From assembly GCA_029264685.1 (NCBI GenBank), contig JARHZW010000028.1, positions 1 to 45,735 on the forward strand: a DNA stretch of 45,735 nt, in the 5' to 3' direction. The position numbers were made by a program, and so were the translations under genes. The notes under the pieces were generated by a model. That model saw only the letters and a list, made by a program, of their open reading frames with translations. It did not search any database and was not told where the DNA came from. Origin of the DNA: Candidatus Limivicinus sp. GTDB taxonomy: Bacteria; Bacillota; Clostridia; Oscillospirales; Oscillospiraceae. Positions 40,513 to 45,735 of the stretch are shown one piece after another; position 1 is the stretch's first letter; every line of letters starts with the position of its first letter.

Positions 40513-41670
40513 TTATTTTACCGGCAGCATTGCACCTACGCTTGCCAGTAAGGTGCAAAGAGCCACAATTATCTGGAACGGAAGAGTGCCAAAGGAACCT
40601 ATAAGTTCAGAACTACCGACTCTTTTTCTGGAGAAATTATAGGCTGCGATTATGCCTATTCCTGTTACGACCTGAATGATGCTTGCAAAACGGGTAAACC
40701 CTACGAAACTTTGAAGCCCGAAGAATGCAATGGCAAGACAGGGAACAGAGGCGCAAAGCCAGCTGGTTTTAAGCCCCCATTTTGTCTGCTCGTGCACTAT
40801 ATCACGGAGATTGAGCGTATTCGCCCAGAAAGATGTGGCAAGCGCCAGAAGCGTAAACACATAGCCGACTATGCTGACCCATCCGCCGAGGTGCTTTGCC
40901 AGATCTACCAGGGCTCCGTCCTCGCTGACAGCGGTTCCGGCACCCAGCAATGTCATGGTTGTTATTAAAAGAATGAGACCTGCGTTTAAACCAAGACCTG
41001 CGGCAATGGAGGCACGAATTTTTTTCACATCACCCTCAAGACCTTTTACCACCTGAGGGGTGGACATTACGGCAGAGAGGGAAAAAGCTATCATGCTGTA
41101 TAGTGCCAGAGCATTGTTTATGCCGTGCCATCCGGTGGGCAGAGAACTGACGGGTGACATTAACGTGGCCGCAAAAAGAACACCTACCACAGCTATCATT
41201 GAGCCCACGGCAATTTTTTCGCAAATACCAACGAGCTTCATGCCTATGAACACCACACCTGCGCCGGCGGCATAAAAGATCAGCATTCCGGCCCAGTCGG
41301 GCAGACCGAACCATGAACGAAAAACGGCAGCTGCTCCGGTCAGAAATGCGCTTACATTAAACACCACGGACAGACCCAGCATCCCGAATGCAAGCCATGT
41401 CAGAATCTTTTTGATTGTACCTGAGAAAAGCTCTGCATCAAGACAGCTTATAAACTGAGCACCGTTATTATTGTATGAAAGCTCGGCAATTATCAGATGA
41501 AGCACCAGATTGAAAAGATAACAGAAAGCAAGTATCCACAGTACCTCACGGAAACTGTTGCGTGAGGCAAGAAAAGGTACGGAAAGAATGCCGGAACCGA
41601 CCCCGTGGCCTATAATTATGCTTGTGGCTTCAAAGAAGCTTAGTTTGGACTCTCCTTTTATTTTCTTCAT
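40513..41670 (-). CDS. Amino acid permease, aromatic (Tyr/Trp) type
   Basis: A 385-residue protein with about 11 helices. The N terminus, LSFFEATSIIIGHGVGSGIL, is the unwound-helix Gly motif of APC-superfamily amino acid permeases, and the pattern NNNGAQFISCLDAE with LNLRDIVHEQTKWG recalls the aromatic amino acid (TyrP/Mtr/TnaB) family. Exact substrate cannot be told. Good promoter upstream; first gene of the unit with the hydrolase. Confidence 0.82.
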   Translation of the reverse strand: MKKIKGESKLSFFEATSIIIGHGVGSGILSVPFLASRNSFREVLWILAFCYLFNLVLHLIIAELSYNNNGAQFISCLDAELFSGTIKKILTWLAFGMLGLSVVFNVSAFLTGAAAVFRSWFGLPDWAGMLIFYAAGAGVVFIGMKLVGICEKIAVGSMIAVVGVLFAATLMSPVSSLPTGWHGINNALALYSMIAFSLSAVMSTPQVVKGLEGDVKKIRASIAAGLGLNAGLILLITTMTLLGAGTAVSEDGALVDLAKHLGGWVSIVGYVFTLLALATSFWANTLNLRDIVHEQTKWGLKTSWLCASVPCLAIAFFGLQSFVGFTRFASIIQVVTGIGIIAAYNFSRKRVGSSELIGSFGTLPFQIIVALCTLLASVGAMLPVK

Positions 41671-41709
41671 GCTAACTCCTTAATTTAAACTTTGAATTAA
41701 CTTGTCTAT

Positions 41710-41738
41710 ATAATAGTAAAGCCCTGCGCTGTTGTCAA
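41710..41738 (-). promoter_or_regulatory. Promoter of the permease/hydrolase operon
   Basis: Minus strand: TTGACA (41733-41738), 17-bp spacer, TATTAT (41710-41715). Confidence 0.85.
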
Positions 41739-41775
41739 GCAAAGGCGGTAGAAAAGGCCTCATCATAAAAGCTTA

Positions 41776-41804
41776 TTGACAGCGGCGGCAATGGGTATTA
41801 TCAT
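41776..41804 (+). promoter_or_regulatory. nadE promoter
   Basis: TTGACA (41776-41781), 17-bp spacer, TATCAT (41799-41804); divergent from the permease promoter. Confidence 0.85.
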
Positions 41805-41840
41805 TTTAAAGTAAATAGAAATTCAAGGAGGAGCAATTCT

Positions 41841-43757
41841 TTGAAATACGGATTTATAAAGGCAGCATCTGCAAGCCCAGCCCTTCGGGTGGCTGATGTA
41901 GGCTTTAATCTTAAAAGTGCAATGGACAGCTACGATAAAGCACTGGAAATAGGGGCAAATATTCTTGTTCTGCCAGAACTTCATCTTACTTCATACAGCT
42001 GCGGAGACCTTTTTTATTCAGAGGTAATACTTAATTCCGCAAGAGAGGCTTTGAAAGAACTCAGAGACTATACGAAAGGAAAATACACCATACTTGTGGT
42101 TGGGCTTCCTCTCAGGGTTGGAGACAAGCTTTATAACTGTGCCGCCGTGCTTCTTGACGGGCACATTTTAGGCGTGGTTCCCAAATCCTCTCTCCCAAAC
42201 TACCGTGAATTCTCGGAAAAGAGGCGGTTTACCTCCGGGATGGATTATAACGGCCCTGATAATATAGAACTTTTCGGGGAGTGTGTTGCCTTCGGGAGAA
42301 ATATAATTTTTTGCTCAAAAGAGATGTATGCCTTCAGCTTTGGAGTTGAAATTTGCGAGGACCTGTGGGCGCCTGTTACACCGGCGACAAATCTATGCCT
42401 TGACGGAGCCTCCATTATTGCTAACCTTTCTGCTTCAAGCGAGCTTATAGGAAAGGCCGAGGTGAGAAGAAAACTTGTGTCCTCCGCCTCATCCAGATTG
42501 GTCTGCGGCTATATTTATTCCAACGCAGGCTGGGGTGAGTCCACTCAGGATATGGTTTTTTCAGGCCACAGCATGATATATGAAAAGGGAAAACTGCTTG
42601 CGGAAAGAGAGCCGTTTTCACACAGGGAGCTTATTTCCACGGAAATAGACCTGTTTAAAATCAAGGCCGAACGCCACAGGAACACAAGCTTTGATCAGTC
42701 TGTCACAACTCCCTGCCGCAGAGTCTATTTCTCTCAGCCGATGAGAGAAACAGAGCTTACCAGATACTATATGCCCAGACCCTTTGTGCCGGAGGACAGA
42801 GAGGAAATGGAACTGAGAGCCGAAGAAATCCTCAGAATACAGTCCTATGGTCTTATGCGAAGAATTGAGCACACGGGAAGCCGGAAAGCGGTCATCGGAG
42901 TCTCGGGAGGACTTGACAGCACGCTGGCACTGCTTGTGACTGTAAGGGCGATGAAAATGCTGAACAGGCCCATGACGGATATTCTTGCCGTTACAATGCC
43001 GTGCTTTGGTACTACGCAGCGAACCAAGGGTAATGCGGAAAAGCTGTGCGAAATACTTGGTACGGATTTGAAGGTTGTGGATATTACAGACTCCGTTCTC
43101 TGCCATTTTAGAGATATTGGGCAGGAAAAGGACTGCATGGACCTTACTTTTGAAAACGCTCAGGCCAGAGAACGGACACAGGTGCTTATGGATTTGGCAA
43201 ATAAATGCGGCGGCATCGTTGTGGGAACGGGAGATTTGTCTGAGCTGGCCTTAGGCTGGGCCACCTATAACGGGGATCATATGTCTATGTACGGAGTTAA
43301 CGCATCAGTTCCCAAAACTCTGCTTCGACCGGTGATTGAATATGAAGCGTGTCAGCTTCCGGAGGCGGCGGAAGTGCTTGCGGACATTCTGGATACTCCC
43401 ATATCACCTGAACTTATTCCGGGGGAGAAGGGGGATATTTCCCAGAAAACCGAGGACATTGTAGGCCCGTATGAGCTGCACGATTTCTTCCTGTACCATA
43501 TGCTTAAAACCGGAGCGGGACCGGCAAGAGTGTTCCATCTTGCCCTATACGCTTTCCGTGGAGTATACAGCCGTGAGACTGTTTTGAAATGGCTTAAAGT
43601 TTTTCTGCGCCGTTTCTTTAATCAGCAGTTTAAACGCTCCTGCCTGCCTGACGGACCCAAGGTAGGTTCTATCAGCTTTTCTCCCAGAGGAGACTGGCAG
43701 ATGCCGTCTGATGCAATTTCCGCCCTGTGGCTGGAGGAAGCGGAGAGGCTGGAATAA
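41841..43757 (+). CDS. nadE: Glutamine-dependent NAD+ synthetase
   Basis: A 638-residue two-domain enzyme. The N-terminal glutaminase (nitrilase-like) part has its Glu-Lys-Cys triad in VLPELHLTSYSCGD, VVPKSSLPNYREF and VEICEDLWAPVTP. The C-terminal synthetase has the ATP PP-loop GVSGGLDSTLALLV (about residue 354) and GTGDLSELALGWATYNGDH. It amidates nicotinate adenine dinucleotide to NAD+ using glutamine. The start is TTG at 41841, with AGGAGG 9 nt upstream. Terminator shared with convergent rdgB. A predicted nicotinamidase fusion lies beyond rdgB. Confidence 0.96.
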   Translation: MKYGFIKAASASPALRVADVGFNLKSAMDSYDKALEIGANILVLPELHLTSYSCGDLFYSEVILNSAREALKELRDYTKGKYTILVVGLPLRVGDKLYNCAAVLLDGHILGVVPKSSLPNYREFSEKRRFTSGMDYNGPDNIELFGECVAFGRNIIFCSKEMYAFSFGVEICEDLWAPVTPATNLCLDGASIIANLSASSELIGKAEVRRKLVSSASSRLVCGYIYSNAGWGESTQDMVFSGHSMIYEKGKLLAEREPFSHRELISTEIDLFKIKAERHRNTSFDQSVTTPCRRVYFSQPMRETELTRYYMPRPFVPEDREEMELRAEEILRIQSYGLMRRIEHTGSRKAVIGVSGGLDSTLALLVTVRAMKMLNRPMTDILAVTMPCFGTTQRTKGNAEKLCEILGTDLKVVDITDSVLCHFRDIGQEKDCMDLTFENAQARERTQVLMDLANKCGGIVVGTGDLSELALGWATYNGDHMSMYGVNASVPKTLLRPVIEYEACQLPEAAEVLADILDTPISPELIPGEKGDISQKTEDIVGPYELHDFFLYHMLKTGAGPARVFHLALYAFRGVYSRETVLKWLKVFLRRFFNQQFKRSCLPDGPKVGSISFSPRGDWQMPSDAISALWLEEAERLE

Positions 43758-43770
43758 GCCTGTAAAGAAA

Positions 43771-43803
43771 AAACTGTCCCTGAACTCAGGGACAGTTTTT
43801 TTA
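43771..43803. terminator. Bidirectional terminator between nadE and rdgB
   Basis: AAACTGTCCCTG pairs with CAGGGACAGTTT around AACT, with T tract on the plus strand and A tract giving T run on the minus strand. Confidence 0.9.
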
Positions 43804-44373
43804 TAACTTTTTGAGCAGTTCCTTTAAGGCGTTTGCTCTGTGGCTTATGCTGTTTTTTTCTTCGGCGGAGATTTGAGCGGCGGTTTTGTTAAGGCCGGAA
43901 ACTATGAACAGCGGGTCATAGCCAAAGCCGTTTTCGCCCTTCTCTTCGTAGCCAATCTCTCCGTTTAAGTACCCTTCGGCACATACCTTACGGCCGTCCG
44001 GCCAGATAAGAGCCATTGCACAGGTATAGTGAGCAGCTCTGTTTTCAACACCCTCAAGCTTTTGGAGCAGCAGGCGGTTGTTTGCCTTGTCATCCCCGTG
44101 AGTTCCGGAAAAACGGGCGGAGAATATGCCGGGAGCGCCGCCGAGAGCGTCAACACACAGACCGCTGTCATCTGCCAGAGCGGGGCAGCCGGAAAGCTCT
44201 GCAATTTCTCTGGCTTTCTTTTCTGCGTTTTCCATGAATGTACTGCCGTCCTCTATCGTCTCGTGCTCTATTCCTGCTTCCTTCATAGAAAGGATTTCTT
44301 CAAAAACAGAGCCTAATATGGCCTTAATCTCGATCAGCTTGTGGGCGTTGTTGGATGCGATTATAAGTTTCAA
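43801..44373 (-). CDS. rdgB: XTP/dITP diphosphatase (HAM1/RdgB family)
   Basis: A 190-residue enzyme that hydrolyses non-canonical purine nucleotides (ITP, dITP, XTP). Signature motifs: LIIASNNAHKLIEIKAIL at the N terminus, TFMENAEKKAREIAE, CPALADDSGLCVDALGG, PGIFSARFSG, GFGYDPLFIV and SHRANALKEL at the C terminus. It starts 12 nt after the stop of the VOC-nicotinamidase fusion gene, so both are likely one operon. Confidence 0.96.
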   Translation of the reverse strand: MKLIIASNNAHKLIEIKAILGSVFEEILSMKEAGIEHETIEDGSTFMENAEKKAREIAELSGCPALADDSGLCVDALGGAPGIFSARFSGTHGDDKANNRLLLQKLEGVENRAAHYTCAMALIWPDGRKVCAEGYLNGEIGYEEKGENGFGYDPLFIVSGLNKTAAQISAEEKNSISHRANALKELLKKL

Positions 44374-44385
44374 AATACTCTCTCC

Positions 44386-45303
44386 TTACTGGTTTATTAT
44401 TTCTATCTGACACATTTTCATCGCTTCAAGTGCGTTTGTATGGCTTTGCGGTGTGACACCTGCACAGCATGAAGCGTCTACCGTTACGGGGACTTCGGGA
44501 AGAAAAGCCTTTATAAGCATGGCGTTTGAAATGACGCATATATCTGTGCACAGCCCCACAAGAGTAACACTTTTTATTGGGGTGATTTCGTTTTCACCGT
44601 ATAACAGTCTGGCAAGCTCTCCGGAACCGAAAGCGGGCTTGTCTATGGCCGCAGCCGTTCTCAGCTCCTCAATTTCTTTTCTCAGCTCCCAACCCTGAGT
44701 GCCTTTAATGCAGTGGGGGACGGGAAGCTTTTTTCCTTCCTGAGTATCCATGTAGTTTTCGCAGTGGGTATCTCTGGTGAACAGCACCCGACCGTTAAAA
44801 TTCCTGATTTTTTCAACCACATTTGGCACTATGGCCTGAGCCTCTTTACTGCCCAAGGCGCCGTCTATAAAGTCGTTCTGCATATCGACAACAATAAGAT
44901 AATCTTCAGGCTCTGCCGGATTTTCGGCGGCTTTGGCTTTCTTGCTTCGGATTATTTCGATCCAGTAGCCGTCGGGATCTTCTATAAAGTATGCCTTGAT
45001 TTTTCCAGGGTCCTGACATACGCAGCCCATTTCCTTGTGCTTTTTGTAAGCAGCTTCAAAGTCATCCACTGCAAATGCAAGGTGAAACTCACCCTCTCCC
45101 AGATCGTAAGGTTCTGTCCGGTCTTTTAAAAGAGTAAGCTCCAGCGTGAATTCGCTTTCACCGTCACCTATGAATATAAGTTTAAAACTGCCGTTAGGTC
45201 CTTCTTTTTCTCTTACGGGCTTGAGTCCAAGTGCCTCATCGTAAAATTTAAGACTGCGTTCCATGTCAAGAACGTTAAAATTGAAATGATTGAATTTATA
45301 CAT
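44386..45303 (-). CDS. Fusion of glyoxalase I (VOC) and nicotinamidase-like cysteine hydrolase
   Basis: A 305-residue two-domain protein. Residues 1-120: VOC/lactoylglutathione lyase fold with the metal-ligand set His6, Glu55, His74 and Glu116, as in GloA. Residues 120-132: linker. Residues 133-305: isochorismatase-like hydrolase with Asp140 (VVDMQNDF), Lys222 (AIDKPAF) and Cys256 (LCTDICV) as triad, and Asp178/His180/His197 (RDTH, PHCIKGTQGW) as the nicotinamidase metal site. So both halves look active: removal of methylglyoxal-type adducts and nicotinamide to nicotinate. GGAGG precedes the ATG. A fusion is unusual; nadE nearby supports a link with NAD metabolism (inference). Confidence 0.9.
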   Translation of the reverse strand: MYKFNHFNFNVLDMERSLKFYDEALGLKPVREKEGPNGSFKLIFIGDGESEFTLELTLLKDRTEPYDLGEGEFHLAFAVDDFEAAYKKHKEMGCVCQDPGKIKAYFIEDPDGYWIEIIRSKKAKAAENPAEPEDYLIVVDMQNDFIDGALGSKEAQAIVPNVVEKIRNFNGRVLFTRDTHCENYMDTQEGKKLPVPHCIKGTQGWELRKEIEELRTAAAIDKPAFGSGELARLLYGENEITPIKSVTLVGLCTDICVISNAMLIKAFLPEVPVTVDASCCAGVTPQSHTNALEAMKMCQIEIINQ

Positions 45304-45414
45304 GTTTTAAACCTCCGACGATTTAATCCAGAATGATATTAACAATTTATTTTCCATAAGTCAATAACACATGAGCTGTATGTTAAATATACTGGTTGGG
45401 GAGGAGGCAGTATA

Positions 45415-45657
45415 ATGAGGCTTTGCGAATTGAAGGTGGGAGAAACGGCAGTGGTGGATGAAATCTTTACGGAAGGAGCAATGCGCCGCCGCTTGCAGGA
45501 TATAGGAGTGATACATGGTACGGAGCTTGAGTGCGTTGGTCGAAGCCCCGGCGGAGATCCGGCGGCTTATTTTATAAAAGGAGCGGTAATTGCGCTCAGG
45601 GACGAGGACAGTGCGCAAGTGAGTATAAGGAAAACGGGCGGTGAGAAAAATGGGTAA
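45415..45657 (+). CDS. feoA: Ferrous iron transport protein FeoA
   Basis: An 80-residue SH3-like protein: RLCELKVGETAVVDEIFTEG, then RRRLQDIGVIHGTELECVGR and GDPAAYFIKGAVIALRDED, typical of FeoA. It assists the FeoB iron transporter. GGAGGAGG lies 8 nt before the ATG; a possible TATACT -10 is at 45388-45393. Its stop overlaps the feoB start. Confidence 0.94.
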   Translation: MRLCELKVGETAVVDEIFTEGAMRRRLQDIGVIHGTELECVGRSPGGDPAAYFIKGAVIALRDEDSAQVSIRKTGGEKNG

Positions 45658-45735
45658 AAGTGCAGAAAAACCTGTGGTAATAGGGCTTGCGGGAAATCCC
45701 AATGTGGGAAAAAGCACGGTATTCAATTCGCTTAC
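45650..45735 (+). CDS. feoB: Ferrous iron transporter FeoB (N-terminal start, partial)
   Basis: Begins at the ATG at 45650, overlapping feoA by 8 nt, and runs off the window. The first 28 residues contain the G1 GTPase motif GNPNVGKST (GLAGNPNVGKSTVFNSL), as in FeoB. The rest, including the membrane part, is outside. Confidence 0.92.
   Translation, partial: MGKSAEKPVVIGLAGNPNVGKSTVFNSL

Noticed and set aside
1-45735. CRISPR array, prophage, tRNA or rRNA genes
   Set aside because: No regularly spaced repeats, phage structural genes or cloverleaf/rRNA signatures were recognised.

Overview
The window looks like chromosomal DNA of a low-to-mid GC Firmicute, most likely a gut-type Clostridia (Oscillospiraceae/Ruminococcaceae-like). 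Supporting points are the strong GGAGG ribosome sites, frequent TTG/GTG starts, clear sigma-A promoters with 17-bp spacers, ECF-type vitamin transporters, a preQ1-I and a TPP riboswitch, lipoproteins with Gram-positive lipoboxes, and the rpmH-rnpA-yidD-yidC-khpB block. No tRNA, rRNA, CRISPR array or phage module was seen.

Layout. 1-6643: a plus-strand run of two transglutaminase-like proteins, a small lipoprotein, then a dlt-like surface-aminoacylation set (adenylating enzyme, carrier protein, MBOAT acyltransferase, SGNH-like protein) that ends with an Asp/Glu-type racemase and a terminator. 6633-8065: a DtxR/MntR-family regulator with an operator-like palindrome over its promoter, and a convergent two-gene HTH/membrane-protein unit. 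8087-11277: nagA, an M42 peptidase and a TIM-barrel isomerase-like protein. 11334-14356: a four-gene ECF sigma / membrane protein / ABC ATPase / permease cassette. 14367-15739: a flavodoxin-ferredoxin (EFR1) protein and a dCMP deaminase.

15834-17905 is a cofactor-precursor block: queH, preQ1 riboswitch, queT, TPP riboswitch, thiT. 17922-21423 is the ribosome/membrane-biogenesis cluster rpmH-rnpA-yidD-yidC-khpB followed by acpP, without dnaA upstream. 21433-25227 holds a DUF255/YyaL protein on the minus strand and an overlapping TPR plus predicted nucleotidyltransferase (DUF4037) pair. 25452-27123 is an aminotransferase overlapping a FlK-type thioesterase. 27130-33866 holds assorted single genes: TVP38-type membrane protein, ArsC/Spx-like protein, HTH-membrane protein, DegV, GntR regulator, TraX, RlmA and a lipoprotein.

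33943-38169 is a minus-strand potassium unit: trkH, a 60-residue membrane protein, a KdpD-like kinase lacking the usual N-terminal KdpD domain, and a KdpE-like regulator. 38281-39569 is a decayed IS3-family (IS150-like) element with a mutated catalytic residue, a stop and a frameshift. 39592-41670 is an alpha/beta hydrolase and an aromatic-type amino acid permease. 41776-45303 contains glutamine-dependent NAD synthetase facing an rdgB gene and a glyoxalase-nicotinamidase fusion, which together suggest local NAD metabolism. 45415 to the end begins feoAB.

The most interesting points are the dlt-like operon with its racemase and altered catalytic positions, the preQ1 riboswitch built into the queT ribosome site, the KdpDE-type system wired to TrkH with a small membrane protein, the TPR/nucleotidyltransferase pair and the glyoxalase-nicotinamidase fusion. 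All functions are read from sequence motifs recalled from known families; no database search was run.
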